Positions 30,798 through 40,051 of a stretch of 64,000 nt of DNA are shown piece by piece. The position numbers were made by a program, and so were the translations under genes. The notes beneath the pieces were generated by a model, which worked only from the letters and a program-made list of their open reading frames with translations, was not told the DNA's origin and searched no databases. The stretch spans positions 62,001 to 126,000 of the forward strand of contig NZ_FOSK01000011.1 of assembly GCF_900114245.1 (NCBI RefSeq), given 5' to 3'. The stretch comes from Pseudovibrio ascidiaceicola. Lineage in GTDB: Bacteria; Pseudomonadota; Alphaproteobacteria; Rhizobiales; Stappiaceae. How positions within the stretch are numbered: the first letter of the stretch is position 1; each line of letters begins with the position of its first letter.

Positions 30798-32384
30798 ATG
30801 GCTGCAACGAAGACTACAGTTGATATTACAGCGGCAATGGTGACGGAGGCCGTGCCTCTTGCAGACTGGCTTTTGGTTGCTCCTGTTCTGCTCACCATGG
30901 CAGGCGGTGCAATTTCAATTATTTTCCGAAAGAAATCGGCGACTCAGCCTTGGATCGCGATCACAACAATCGCATTGGTGATCCTTTCAAACATTGGCTT
31001 GCTTAACCACGTTCTCACCAACGGTGTCGTGACAATGGTGATGGGCAGTTGGCTCCCGCCATTCGGTATCGCTTTTACGGCTGACCCACTTGGTGCGTTG
31101 CTGGCGCTGACAGCCTCTGTAGCAACCATGTGTGTTGCCGTCTTCGCAATGAACTCAATTGCCGAAAATGAACGGCGTTACGGTTTCTATCCGTTCCTTC
31201 TGATGCTGCTCTGCGGTGTCACTGGATCATTTCTAACGGGTGACATCTTCAACCTTTATGTTTGGTTTGAAGTCCTGTTGATCTCATCCTTCGGTATGCA
31301 GATCCTCGGAAATGAAAAGGTGCAGATCGATGGTGCCGTAAAATATGCAGTGCTGAACCTGATTGCGACAACGCTGTTCCTTGCAGCAACTGGCTTGCTT
31401 TACGGGCTGGTTGGTACGCTGAACATGGCGGATATCGCTGGCAAGCTGAAAGCCTTCGACAATTCTGGTCCAATGCTTGGCTTAGCGACGCTTTACTTCC
31501 TCGCATTTGCTATGAAAGCAGCGGCATTCCCGGTCAACTTCTGGCTTCCGGCTTCTTATCACACGCCACGTTTGGTAGTGGCCGCAATCTTTGCAGGTTT
31601 GCTCACCAAAGTCGGTGTTTATGCGCTGCTCAGAGTGATGCTTCTGCTGATGCCTGAGGGTCGTGACTGGCTCGCCTCATTAATCGGAATAGTCGCAATC
31701 GCAACGATGCTGACCGGCTCGCTTGGTGCGCTGGCTCAAACAGATATCCGACGCCTGATGGCTTATCTCGTTATCGCCGGTATCGGTGCCATGATGGCAG
31801 GTATCGCGGTTGGCAATGAAGTTGCTGTATCTGGCGCAATCTTCTACTCCATGCACTCCGTTCTCATCATGACCGCGCTTTATCTTCTGGTCGCCTTTAT
31901 GTTCCAGATGAGCGGCACATTTTCCTTACGCGAAATTGGTGGTCTCTATATCCGCACGCCTTTGGGGGCCGGAATTGGCTTGATCCTCTTGCTTGCAGTG
32001 GCAGGCTTGCCACCTTTTTCTGGTTTCTGGGCTAAATTGCTCCTCGTAGCAGGTGCGTTAGAAGCTGGTCGTGGCTGGGTCGCAGCAGGTATTTTGGTCT
32101 CAGGACTGTTTACGACCATCGCTGTAGGACGTCTTTGGATCTTCGCATTCTGGCGGGGTGGCAACGAGCACACGGTAGATGGCATTCAAGCTCTTCCCAT
32201 TGCAGGAAGCTCTGACGCCGCCGATATATCCTGGAGCATCTGGTTACCGCTCATCGTACTGACGGCACTGATCTTCGTGATTGGAATCTTACCGGAAACC
32301 ATGATGTCCATAACTGAAAATGGAGCAAAAACGCTGATTGATCCGACAGCCTATATCGGTTCCGTGTTTGGAGGTATCCGATGA
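30798..32384 (+). CDS. mrpD: Na+/H+ antiporter subunit D (Mrp complex)
   Basis: A 528-residue polytopic protein homologous to NuoM/NuoN and a second ion-translocating subunit. Landmarks are LYVWFEVLLISSFGM near residue 150 with the conserved membrane Glu, KAAAFPVNFWLPASYHTPR near 238, and FSGFWAKLLLVAGAL near 405. The 3' end overlaps mrpE by 4 bp (ATGA). Confidence 0.95.
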   Translation: MAATKTTVDITAAMVTEAVPLADWLLVAPVLLTMAGGAISIIFRKKSATQPWIAITTIALVILSNIGLLNHVLTNGVVTMVMGSWLPPFGIAFTADPLGALLALTASVATMCVAVFAMNSIAENERRYGFYPFLLMLLCGVTGSFLTGDIFNLYVWFEVLLISSFGMQILGNEKVQIDGAVKYAVLNLIATTLFLAATGLLYGLVGTLNMADIAGKLKAFDNSGPMLGLATLYFLAFAMKAAAFPVNFWLPASYHTPRLVVAAIFAGLLTKVGVYALLRVMLLLMPEGRDWLASLIGIVAIATMLTGSLGALAQTDIRRLMAYLVIAGIGAMMAGIAVGNEVAVSGAIFYSMHSVLIMTALYLLVAFMFQMSGTFSLREIGGLYIRTPLGAGIGLILLLAVAGLPPFSGFWAKLLLVAGALEAGRGWVAAGILVSGLFTTIAVGRLWIFAFWRGGNEHTVDGIQALPIAGSSDAADISWSIWLPLIVLTALIFVIGILPETMMSITENGAKTLIDPTAYIGSVFGGIR

Positions 32385-32860
32385 ACAATATGGTCTTTCT
32401 CATGAACTTGCTGCTTGCGGCAGCATGGGGGGCGGTCACCGGCTCATTCACACCGCTCAATCTGATTTTTGGCTTTATCTTGTCCAGCATCGCGCTGTTC
32501 CTGATCCGGGAGCAAATCGCATTTCGGGATTACTTTCAACGCGGAGGGAAGGTCCTCATTCTTGCAGGCAGTTTCTTCAAAGAGTTGGTTCTGTCCTCAT
32601 GGCGTGTGCTGATGATTGTCATCAAACCGAAGATCAAGCTCCATCCGGGCATTATCGCAGTGCCGCTCTCAGTCAGCGAAGACTTTGAGATCACATTGCT
32701 GGCAAACATGGTCACACTGACGCCGGGAACGCTATCGGTCGATGTATCAGAAGATCGAAAGGTCTTGTTTGTGCATTGCCTCAATGTACCAGACCCAGAA
32801 GAAACAATTGATGGCATCAAGAATGGTTTTGAACGTCAGATCTTGGAGGCGTTTCGATGA
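32381..32860 (+). CDS. mrpE: Na+/H+ antiporter subunit E (Mrp complex)
   Basis: A 159-residue membrane protein with two or three N-terminal helices and a soluble C-terminus. [12 protein letters not shown] near residue 107 and the [10 protein letters not shown] stretch are characteristic of MnhE. It overlaps both neighbours by 4 bp. Confidence 0.94.
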   Translation: MNNMVFLMNLLLAAAWGAVTGSFTPLNLIFGFILSSIALFLIREQIAFRDYFQRGGKVLILAGSFFKELVLSSWRVLMIVIKPKIKLHPGIIAVPLSVSEDFEITLLANMVTLTPGTLSVDVSEDRKVLFVHCLNVPDPEETIDGIKNGFERQILEAFR

Positions 32861-33210
32861 ACGGATTTGAGGCTTTTGCAGCAGATTTCCTGTATGCCTG
32901 TGTGAGTATTGCACTCTTTATTCTCGGCCTGACATTCTTGTTAATTGTCTATCGCATTATCAAAGGCCCAACTTTGCCTGACCGTATTGTTGGACTGGAT
33001 CTATTGGTGGTTGTCGCTATCGGTCTGATCGCCACGGTAGGTGTTGGGTCATCGTACACGCTCTACATCGATATCTCGCTTGCACTCGGACTTGTCGGCT
33101 TTCTGGCAACCGTTGCCTTCGCTCGCTTCATCTTGAACCGAGGACAGGCGAAAGACTTTATTATTATGCAGGAAATCAAAGATTCCGAAAAACAGGAGGA
33201 GCAGAAATGA
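32857..33210 (+). CDS. mrpF: Na+/H+ antiporter subunit F (Mrp complex)
   Basis: A 117-residue three-helix protein. [18 protein letters not shown] near residue 33 is the MnhF signature and [17 protein letters not shown] follows. The 3' end overlaps mrpG by 4 bp. Confidence 0.94.
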   Translation: MNGFEAFAADFLYACVSIALFILGLTFLLIVYRIIKGPTLPDRIVGLDLLVVVAIGLIATVGVGSSYTLYIDISLALGLVGFLATVAFARFILNRGQAKDFIIMQEIKDSEKQEEQK

Positions 33211-33569
33211 TGTCAGCAGTTATCTCCATCCTAACCGGGATTATGCTCATTATTGGAGCAATATTTGCAGCTGGTGCAGCACTAGGCATCAATCGCCTGC
33301 CAGACGTCTACACACGCATGCACGCAGCATCAAAAGCTGGAACCTTAGGGTCTGGTTTGATGGTGCTGGCACTTGGGCTCTACTCACAGCAGTGGGATGA
33401 TTTCATGCGCGCTGTCGCGACCGTCTGCTTCTTTCTGTTGACGGCTCCGGTTTCTGCACACCTCATCGCACGAGCAGCCTATGTGGTGGGTTACAAACCT
33501 TGTAAGGAAACCAAGTTGGACGAGTTGAGCGTGATAAAGAAGTCTACGGAGCCCGAGGCTCCGCAATAA
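33207..33569 (+). CDS. mrpG: Na+/H+ antiporter subunit G (Mrp complex)
   Basis: A 120-residue three-helix protein ending the operon. [18 protein letters not shown] near residue 27 and [14 protein letters not shown] near 79 are the MnhG signatures. A GGAGCC-CGA-GGCTCC hairpin lies at the very 3' end of the gene without a T tract. Confidence 0.94.
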   Translation: MMSAVISILTGIMLIIGAIFAAGAALGINRLPDVYTRMHAASKAGTLGSGLMVLALGLYSQQWDDFMRAVATVCFFLLTAPVSAHLIARAAYVVGYKPCKETKLDELSVIKKSTEPEAPQ

Positions 33570-34032
33570 TATGTCAGCTTTAACCAAAGTTTCTGGGCTT
33601 TAGTGCAGTCAGACCACCAGAAATAATCGACAATGCCCCTTGGGACGGCGATTGACTAGGAACTGGAGTTTCACCGGCATCGCCTTGCCAACAGCCAATT
33701 ACGCAGTACAGTCACATTCTTTTGCCTGTACATTACGGCAAGCAGTTTATCTAGTTTACTTCTATGATTTCTCAAGTTTGTTGGAAGTCTGTAAGGTCCT
33801 TCTAAATCACAATGCACAAAAAACCATAGTAAATCTGCTTTTTCTTTCCGAATTTAACTTGTTATCCTTATTTCCTGTCTCTATAAAAGCCCCCTATGGT
33901 TTTTGCTTGTTTAGAGTCGAAGCTCAGCTGAGATCAGTACGGATCTAACGTTTAATCTTCGGATTGAAGTATTAGTTCTGTAATATACAAGCACACCTAC
34001 GAAATTTAGATCCACAAGATGACAGGTTAGTG
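33570..34032. promoter_or_regulatory. 463-bp region upstream of mucR
   Basis: An open frame here lacks any coding character and I do not call it. A perfect 10-bp palindrome CTCAGCTGAG lies at 33923-33932, next to a short GATC repeat. The AT-rich T-runs near 33835-33905 are the sort of sequence MucR-type proteins bind, so autoregulation is possible; this is inference from the family. Confidence 0.4.
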
Positions 34033-34449
34033 ATGAGCGAGATCCCTGCAGATAACAATTTGATGGAACTGACTGCTGATATCGTGTCAGCCTATGTTGG
34101 TAATAACACTGTGGCCTCTGCCGATTTGCCTGTGCTGATCAACGACGTTTACGTCGCTTTGCAGAAAACCAGCGGTGATCTTTCCGAGCCAGAGCCTGAG
34201 CCACTCAAGCCAGCTGTGCCGGTTAAGAAGTCTGTCACAAACGATTACATCATCTGTCTTGAAGATGGTAAGAAGTTTAAGTCCCTGAAGCGTCATCTAC
34301 GCACGCATTACGATATGACACCTGAAGAATATCGTGAAAAATGGGGTCTGCCTTCAGACTACCCTATGGTTGCTCCTCATTACGCAGCAGCTCGCTCTGA
34401 GCTTGCTAAGAAAATGGGTCTCGGCCAGCAGCGTAAACGCGCTAAGTAA
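34033..34449 (+). CDS. mucR: MucR/Ros family zinc-finger transcriptional regulator
   Basis: A 138-residue DNA-binding protein. The zinc-finger region [20 protein letters not shown] begins near residue 71; Cys75, Asp78, His88 and His92 fit the non-classical C-D-H-H site of MucR proteins. [15 protein letters not shown] follows, the family hallmark. MucR proteins bind AT-rich promoters, oligomerise through the N-terminus and silence many genes, including surface polysaccharide, motility and cell-cycle genes. A GTG one codon earlier is possible, but ATG 34033 fits better. A strong terminator follows at once. Confidence 0.93.
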   Translation: MSEIPADNNLMELTADIVSAYVGNNTVASADLPVLINDVYVALQKTSGDLSEPEPEPLKPAVPVKKSVTNDYIICLEDGKKFKSLKRHLRTHYDMTPEEYREKWGLPSDYPMVAPHYAAARSELAKKMGLGQQRKRAK

Positions 34450-34469
34450 TTTCAGGAAATATCCTGATG

Positions 34470-34504
34470 AAAAACCAGCCTCATTCGGGGCTGGTTTTTT
34501 TTAT
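34470..34504 (+). terminator. Rho-independent terminator after mucR
   Basis: AAAACCAGCC (34471-34480) pairs with GGCTGGTTTT and continues into a T8 run, 22 bases past the mucR stop. A second small repeat TCAGGA-AATA-TCCTGA lies just before it. Confidence 0.93.
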
Positions 34505-34906
34505 TCCCCTTCTGCTATTTCTTATTCCCCCATTATTGATGAATTTCCCTTAAGGGTGCACGGGTTGTGCATAGTGATCACACACGTCTTCTCTGACCTC
34601 CCGTAAAGGTAAATTTCACTCATCTCACACTAGAGCTTAAGTTCTAATTTTCACGCGCATTCCTGAGTTGTGATCTCAAAATGCCTGCAAGTTTCAAGAG
34701 TTAATTCAAAAATATAATTCGATAAGGTTTTAAGGAGAGCTTTTGCGACTCCAAAACTGAACTCAAGAATCGGTTTATTTCGCCAGTCGTTTAGAAAAAT
34801 TTATGTGTTGAGGCTGCGAGGTTCCAATCTTATCCCCCCCGAGTATCGCTAGGGCAACAATCAATTGTTCTTTGACGATAACCAATCAGTTCATTGGAGT
34901 AATTAA
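34505..34906. promoter_or_regulatory. 402-bp AT-rich intergenic region
   Basis: It lies between the mucR terminator and the DnaA-like gene, with no ORF of coding character. AT-rich stretches around 34690-34730 and 34780-34805 could hold the promoter and MucR-type sites. A TTATCCCCC stretch near 34830 only loosely resembles a DnaA box. Confidence 0.35.
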
Positions 34907-35350
34907 ATGCCAAGATTTTCTGAGGGGGAGAAAAATAAGATGTCCAAGAGTCCGTGTTCGGAGTCTTCGGTTCATTCTGGACTGTTGCAAAAGCCTCTGT
35001 CAGCGGTGGACTGGATGGCCACAGGTCATGTCGCACTTGCGTTTGGTTTGAAGCCTGAGGAGCTTCACTCTGCTTCTCGTGGCTATGCAAGGGCTGCGCA
35101 AGCACGACAAGTCTCAATGTATATTCTTCACGTCTCAATGGGCATGACCCTGTCCCAAGCAGGTGCAGTCTTTGGTCGTGACAGGACAACCGCAGCTCAT
35201 GCCTGCAAGGTTGTTGAAGATTTAAGAGAAGATCCAAGATTTGATGCCGTCCTCTCTGAGATAGAGGGCCAGCTGTCGGCCTCTGTTGCCAGTGCCCGCA
35301 TGCATTCTTCTCTGAGCTCAGGAGGTCAATCTGATGCCTACACAGCCTGA
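34907..35350 (+). CDS. DnaA domain-IV-like helix-turn-helix protein
   Basis: A 147-residue protein built around a DnaA C-terminal-type DNA-binding fold: ARQVSMYILHVSMGMTLSQA near residue 64, followed by GAVFGRDRTTAAHACKVVED, which matches the DnaA signature pattern. It lacks the AAA+ ATPase and other DnaA domains, so it cannot act as the initiator. Such stand-alone proteins occur in alphaproteobacteria with unsettled roles. GGAG lies 7 bases before this ATG; an ATG at 34940 also has a G-rich site. It overlaps the DUF6456 gene by 17 bp. Confidence 0.8.
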   Translation: MPRFSEGEKNKMSKSPCSESSVHSGLLQKPLSAVDWMATGHVALAFGLKPEELHSASRGYARAAQARQVSMYILHVSMGMTLSQAGAVFGRDRTTAAHACKVVEDLREDPRFDAVLSEIEGQLSASVASARMHSSLSSGGQSDAYTA

Positions 35351-36080
35351 GGAAGCAGTATCTGAAATGCAACTCATCAAGTTCTGTAAAGGGCTCGCAG
35401 TTGCAAAGAAGCATGCGGAACCTAAGGGGGATGCTAAAGCTGTTTTATCGCGTGCAATGGCCCTGTCGCTGGTTGCTTCCCATGCGGAGGGCTACCAGTT
35501 GACCAAAGAAGGCAAAAGCTGGTTGCGGCGAAAATTGAGCCAAGGAGGATTGGAGACTCAATCCAAAACGGAGCAATCTCAGATCAACACCATCAACTCA
35601 GAAAGCCCGCTCGCCTGGCTAAAGAGTAGAAAAGACAAAACAGGGAGAGGTTACATCTCCGAACTGCAATTTGAAGCAGGTGAGCGATTAAGAGAAGACT
35701 TCACCTACGCGCAACTTTGGGGAACCGTTAGATCGAACTGGCGCACTGAGCAATCATCACGATCGAGTACCAAGGTAGATGATGTATCCGACAGCGTTTA
35801 CGATGCCAGAGATCGCCTTCAAAGAGCTCTCTCAACTGTCGGACCGGAGCTCTCCGGCGTTCTCATGGATGTATGCTGTTTCTTGAAGTCTCTGAAACAG
35901 GTAGAGAGCGAACGCCAATGGCCACAACGAACGGCTAAGATTGTTCTGGGGTTGGCGCTAGATCGACTTGCTACACATTACGGTTCGTCTCGTAATCGTG
36001 CGGTCGGTCCCAAAAACGCTCAGATGGCGAGCTGGGCAGCGTCTAATTCTGAGTTAGAGCTGCAGACGCATCATCCTTGA
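35334..36080 (+). CDS. DUF6456 domain protein
   Basis: A 248-residue protein with the alphaproteobacterial DUF6456 pattern in its second half: SPLAWLKSRKD near residue 90, FEAGERLREDFTYAQL near 110, DARDRLQRALSTVGPELSGV near 155, then VCCFLKSLKQVE and the ending RLATHYG. The N-terminal 80 residues look like a small helical, possibly winged-helix module. Function is unknown. Its start lies inside the DnaA-like gene, so the two are probably translated together and act in one process. Its 3' end overlaps sufE by 38 bp on the opposite strand. Confidence 0.85.
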   Translation: MPTQPEEAVSEMQLIKFCKGLAVAKKHAEPKGDAKAVLSRAMALSLVASHAEGYQLTKEGKSWLRRKLSQGGLETQSKTEQSQINTINSESPLAWLKSRKDKTGRGYISELQFEAGERLREDFTYAQLWGTVRSNWRTEQSSRSSTKVDDVSDSVYDARDRLQRALSTVGPELSGVLMDVCCFLKSLKQVESERQWPQRTAKIVLGLALDRLATHYGSSRNRAVGPKNAQMASWAASNSELELQTHHP

Positions 36081-36474
36081 TACGCTGAACCATGGAGCTC
36101 AGCCCATTGGAACGCTGAGGCGTCAGATGTTCTTTGAGGCCAATCTTGCCAAATATGCTTTCGATGTCCGTTGCAAGAATTTCCTTTGCAGAAACACCGG
36201 AGTATTGCGCAAGAACGATAGCAACAAGACCGCGAACAATGTGGGCGTCGCTGTCTCCCTTATAGAATAGGATTGGGCCTTTATCGGTATCTTCCTGAAT
36301 GTTCTTCGAAAGCCAGACTTGAGAAACACAGCCATGAACGCGGTTTTCCTCACTGCGTTCATCATCTGTCAGAGGTTCAAGTTCTCGGCCCAGCTCGATG
36401 ACATAGCGATAGCGGTCTTCCCAGTCTTCGAGGAATTCAAAGCCTTCCAGAATATCAGCGATCGCAGTGGTCAT
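36043..36474 (-). CDS. sufE: SufE family sulfur-acceptor protein
   Basis: A 143-residue SufE protein, the partner of the cysteine desulfurase SufS in Fe-S cluster assembly. The sulfur-accepting cysteine lies in NRVHGCVSQVWL near residue 49. DWEDRYRYVIELGREL near 18 and GLVAIVLAQYSG near 82 are typical. No other suf gene is in the window, so it sits away from a suf operon. Its 3' end overlaps the convergent DUF6456 gene by 38 bp. Confidence 0.93.
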   Translation of the reverse strand: MTTAIADILEGFEFLEDWEDRYRYVIELGRELEPLTDDERSEENRVHGCVSQVWLSKNIQEDTDKGPILFYKGDSDAHIVRGLVAIVLAQYSGVSAKEILATDIESIFGKIGLKEHLTPQRSNGLSSMVQRIKDDASAALTQN

Positions 36475-36620
36475 AATACTATTCTTTCACTCAGGGTTTT
36501 GCAGGCGTTTCTACCGTGCCAATCGGTCAGGGGCAATACGATTGGATTCAAAATATAAAACGGCCCACACCCCAAGCAAGAGTATAGGCCGTAAAAGGCT
36601 CAGTATTATGGAGATTGGTC

Positions 36621-37205
36621 TTAATTCCGGCCGTAATAAAGCGGATTAGGACGCGGCAACGGCACAGCAGCAACCGGAGTTGCATAGATTGGCTGAACTT
36701 CAGCAAACAGACCTTGTTCAGATGGATCTGCCTGCGCAGAACTGTTCTGTTGCTGGTCTTGATTGAGCTGCCATGGTATGTCCCGATCAGCTGAACTAAG
36801 TGTACCGGAATGTGCAGGCTCGTCAGATGGGCTTGTAAGGCTCGGCAGCAACTGGCCAGCTGCAACCTCATCAAACGGAATAGCTTCGATAGCATCTTGC
36901 GCTGAAGGCAGAGCAGCAAACTTTGTGGGTTGCAGGTCTTCCGCCTCACTGTCACTGAGGTAATTGTAAGTGAGCCTAGCAGCTTCTTTTGCCTTTAATC
37001 CGACGAGCGTGATGACAGAGCCACCCATCTCGCAGGCATTCGGATTGCGATCGCAAAAGCCACCGAGGTCCTTCACTGTGGATTGCGCAGCAAGATAAAC
37101 CTGAACGATCCCAATAGATGGTGCATCTTCATCGCTACCAGTTCCGATTGGAAGCAGAAGCAATACAAGTCCGATCCAAAATGTAGTTCTAAGCAAAAAG
37201 AACAT
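36621..37205 (-). CDS. DUF5330 membrane-anchored protein
   Basis: A 194-residue protein starting with a hydrophobic anchor (FFLLRTTFWIGLVLLLLPIG), as in alphaproteobacterial DUF5330 proteins. FCDRNPNACEMGGSVI near residue 50 gives a conserved cysteine pair, followed by LVGLKAKEAARLTYNYL. The C-terminal 100 residues are Ser/Gln/Pro-rich and low in complexity. Probably periplasmic and anchored at the inner membrane; function unknown. It lies about 150 bp from sufE on the same strand. Confidence 0.75.
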   Translation of the reverse strand: MFFLLRTTFWIGLVLLLLPIGTGSDEDAPSIGIVQVYLAAQSTVKDLGGFCDRNPNACEMGGSVITLVGLKAKEAARLTYNYLSDSEAEDLQPTKFAALPSAQDAIEAIPFDEVAAGQLLPSLTSPSDEPAHSGTLSSADRDIPWQLNQDQQQNSSAQADPSEQGLFAEVQPIYATPVAAVPLPRPNPLYYGRN

Positions 37206-37734
37206 TGGTTTCGCCCGTGGGTTTCAATTGCGCCGAAGAGGCCGACAACTTTTAGATAGTCACTTAACTTGTTGAAACTATAGGGTTTACTCTCAAATAT
37301 AACATATATTGTTCTCAATAAAATTGAATCAAATTTTATGTAAATTTGAAAACTACTGAAATTTATGGCTATTTTTCGTCTTTATGAATTTTCGGAAACC
37401 GTGCCTATGATTAATAAAAGGTGTAGAAAAAGTGTCCCAGCGGCGTCTCGTTGAAGTGAAAAAGCCACCAAATGAGGCTCACAATTAAAACTCAAAAGTG
37501 CATATAAGAGCTTTTTTAAGCAAAACTTGATAGAAACAGTAGGCTTGGAAAACTGAAAGAGAGCCCAATTTAACCCAAGGTTTTATGGTTGTTCTCAGTG
37601 GGCAGAGATCTATTCAAAGTGGACTTGCTGAGGTGAGGGCGATATCTCTAACCTCTCAGGAAGGCACCAGTTAGAATTGGTGGTGACCGAGTACTCGGGT
37701 AACACATGAATTGCGTTGAAAGAGGTAGTGCTTG
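37206..37734. promoter_or_regulatory. 529-bp AT-rich divergent intergenic region
   Basis: It separates DUF5330 (minus) from the peptidoglycan-binding protein (plus). The part from 37290 to 37400 is strikingly AT-rich with T and A tracts, unlike the flanking genes, and would suit a silencer such as MucR. No ORF or stable hairpin is convincing. Confidence 0.4.
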
Positions 37735-38613
37735 ATGGTGGGGCGAAAGCCAAACGGTAAAAAAGCGAGCAAAGGTGGAGCCCGTAGGGGGGCTGCACAA
37801 ACGCAGCCTGATGGTGATTACCAAATGCACGTAGATTATGACGAAGACGGTGTTTTCTATGAAAATGGCGAAGTCGATCATGCTGCTGTTGCAAACGCTG
37901 CCTCCAAAAAGTCCGCTGGCATGAACAAGCTTTCAACGCTGGTGTTGTTAGGTTTTGTTGGTATGGCATCACTGATCGCGGTTAATGCAGCCTTTTTGCA
38001 AGATGCCAAGCATCCCTCTCCAATGATCGCCACTCGGATCTCTCAAAGCCAGTTAGACAGCTCAGAACTTGTAAGAGCAACTCAAAGATTGAGGCAGCAA
38101 GAGCTGGTCGCTGAAGTGCAAAAGGAGTTGCGTCGTTTAGGTGTCTACCCGGGCAGCCTTGATGGCCAATTCGGTCCTGCAACAGAGCGTGCGGTCCGTG
38201 CTTATCAAAGACAGCGGGCGATGAGTGAAAACGGGCAGGTGACTGAAGCACTGCTCGCACGACTTACAATGGACTTTGACGCGTTTACGCCTTCCCCCAA
38301 TACTGCAGCTGCCGAAGGTGCTGAGATTCCTATCCCTCGGGCAAGCCCTGAGGAAATAGAGGCGCTGACGCAAAGTGGCTCTAATCTGACGCAAGTCTCG
38401 GGTCAAACGGATGCAATGACTGAGCGCATCAAGCGCCTACAAAAAACATTGGCGGACCTGGGGTATGGCCCGCTTACAGTTGATGGCATTCCAGGTGGTC
38501 AGACTGCCTCTGCAATTGCCGCATTCCAACGCGATAATGCTTTGCGGATAGATGGGCAAATGAGCGAAGCCCTCTTCTCCAAACTTGCAGCAATCAGTGG
38601 TACACGGATCTGA
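37735..38613 (+). CDS. Membrane-anchored peptidoglycan-binding protein
   Basis: A 292-residue protein with a basic Gly-rich N-terminus, one transmembrane helix near residues 65-85 (LSTLVLLGFVGMASLIAVNA), and two PG_binding_1 repeats: ELRRLGVYPGSLDGQFGPAT near 127 and TLADLGYGPLTVDGIPGGQT near 240. Each ends with an AxxxFQR/YQR-like helix. It probably ties the inner membrane to the cell wall or directs a partner enzyme there. A TTG one codon upstream is in frame; GAGG favours ATG 37735. The DUF1491 gene follows 33 bp later. Confidence 0.85.
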   Translation: MVGRKPNGKKASKGGARRGAAQTQPDGDYQMHVDYDEDGVFYENGEVDHAAVANAASKKSAGMNKLSTLVLLGFVGMASLIAVNAAFLQDAKHPSPMIATRISQSQLDSSELVRATQRLRQQELVAEVQKELRRLGVYPGSLDGQFGPATERAVRAYQRQRAMSENGQVTEALLARLTMDFDAFTPSPNTAAAEGAEIPIPRASPEEIEALTQSGSNLTQVSGQTDAMTERIKRLQKTLADLGYGPLTVDGIPGGQTASAIAAFQRDNALRIDGQMSEALFSKLAAISGTRI

Positions 38614-38646
38614 TCACGCGACTTCTTCAATAAGAAAGACAACTTG

Positions 38647-39033
38647 ATGCGAGTAACCTCTGAATTCTGGGTCGCTGCTTACACACGCCGGTGCTTCGCA
38701 GAAGGTGCTTTCGCAGGTATACGCCGCAAAGGTGCGCTGGAAGCCGGTGCCATCTTCATCATTGTTGATCGGTTGGACACGACCTACGACTTCTATGGTC
38801 CTGCCCCACAGTCTTTCTTTGAAGGGGAAAAGCCACTTGATCGCGAGTTTGAATGTTTGATGGAAAAGACTTCGCGAGAGGAAATTGAAGCCAAACTCGC
38901 ACGCGAAGAGCGTATGGATCCTGACTTCTGGGTCGTCGAAGTGGAAGATAAGGAAGCCAGAAGCTTCCTGACACTGCCAAAAGAGCCGGGGCCTGAAGAC
39001 TTATTCTCAGGCTTTAAGGGTCGCAAGTTCTGA
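38647..39033 (+). CDS. DUF1491 family protein
   Basis: A 128-residue protein with the full DUF1491 pattern: MRVTSEFWVAAYTRRC at the start, RRKGALEAGAIFIIVDRLD near 28, YGPAPQSFF near 55 and MDPDFWVVEVED near 95. Function is unknown; it is widespread in alphaproteobacteria and cytoplasmic. A TTG codon just before the ATG is the only alternative start. It likely shares a transcript with the preceding gene, and its last 27 bases overlap the convergent DUF2336 gene. Confidence 0.88.
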   Translation: MRVTSEFWVAAYTRRCFAEGAFAGIRRKGALEAGAIFIIVDRLDTTYDFYGPAPQSFFEGEKPLDREFECLMEKTSREEIEAKLAREERMDPDFWVVEVEDKEARSFLTLPKEPGPEDLFSGFKGRKF

Positions 39034-39846
39034 ATGGTAGTGTGAGGACCGCGTCAAAGATGTGCCCTGAGCTTTTAGTTCCCGCACTACTGTCTCAGTT
39101 GCTTCAAAAATCGTATGATAGCGCGGCTGAGAAGGCTCATCACTCCAGCTGCTGAGCAATTGACGTGCAATCTTCTTGTTAACGCCAGCAGCAGTTTTTT
39201 GCAGGTCTCTCATGTGATCCGTCTCAATGAGTGTGCCCCAAAACCGTACAAGCAGCTGATCAATAAGGCGCGAAGAGAAACCAAGACCAACGAGCATGAC
39301 AATGAACCCGTCTGGAGAAGAATGCGTGCAGCATTGATGAACCTGATCTGGAGACATGCGGCAGGCTTGAGCCAGCTGACCAACCATGCTCGTGTGGCCG
39401 TACTTTAATCCCCGAAGCGTAAGCTCTTGCGCCTCATTCTCCGTCAGGGCGTCGACCGCGTCATCTGAAGCTGAAGCATCTGTCAGGCTTGCTGAAAGGT
39501 CTTTGTATGATGAGATCGGCGCGCTGTCTAGGAAGAGGCCAACCAGATCTTCTACAAGCTCATCAGAGGAACTGGCTGGATGTGAAGGGGCAACGGTACT
39601 CTTGGAATTGAGAGCAACGTATTCTCCAATCATCTGGTCATGGTCATTTGCAAGAGCTTTCATCACGGCCTCCGGAGCATGAGAGATTGGGCACAACAGA
39701 TGCGCTACCTTCAGTCGACTTGCCCTGGTGGCTGATGACAGGTGTTGCAGCGCTAACTCCTCATACATATGAGAGCTTGCATGAGAGTGGCCGGTTTGAG
39801 CAAAAGCCTCTGTTGCTGCAATTAAGAGTTGAGACCTGTCTTCCAT
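39007..39846 (-). CDS. DUF2336 domain protein
   Basis: A protein of about 279 residues that is almost entirely helical and repeat-like, as in DUF2336 proteins of alphaproteobacteria. The start MEDRSQLLIAATEAFAQTGH and SRLKVAHLLCPISHAPEAVM near residue 47 fit the family. A TTG eight codons upstream is possible. Function is unknown. It converges with DUF1491 (27-bp overlap). Confidence 0.75.
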   Translation of the reverse strand: MEDRSQLLIAATEAFAQTGHSHASSHMYEELALQHLSSATRASRLKVAHLLCPISHAPEAVMKALANDHDQMIGEYVALNSKSTVAPSHPASSSDELVEDLVGLFLDSAPISSYKDLSASLTDASASDDAVDALTENEAQELTLRGLKYGHTSMVGQLAQACRMSPDQVHQCCTHSSPDGFIVMLVGLGFSSRLIDQLLVRFWGTLIETDHMRDLQKTAAGVNKKIARQLLSSWSDEPSQPRYHTIFEATETVVRELKAQGTSLTRSSHYHSELATLKA

Positions 39847-40051
39847 GAGTGAAGGAACCTGTATACGCAAAACAATGATTTATCGATGTTTTTCGCATTC
39901 GCCAGAAAAACGCAGCGATACATATGACATCGAATAGAATTACTAGCTAAATTTAGGAGCAAATGCTTTACAGCTCATTAACTGAAACTCCGCTTAACTG
40001 GGAGCTAGAAGAACCACGAAACTGACCCGTAAATGTGCCAGAGGACAAGCA

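Noticed and set aside
33640-33948. 102-codon frame upstream of mucR
   Set aside because: No ribosome site, odd composition and no domain; the region looks regulatory.
34825-34840. DnaA box near TTATCCCCC
   Set aside because: It departs from TTATCCACA at key positions and is isolated, so no origin is suggested.
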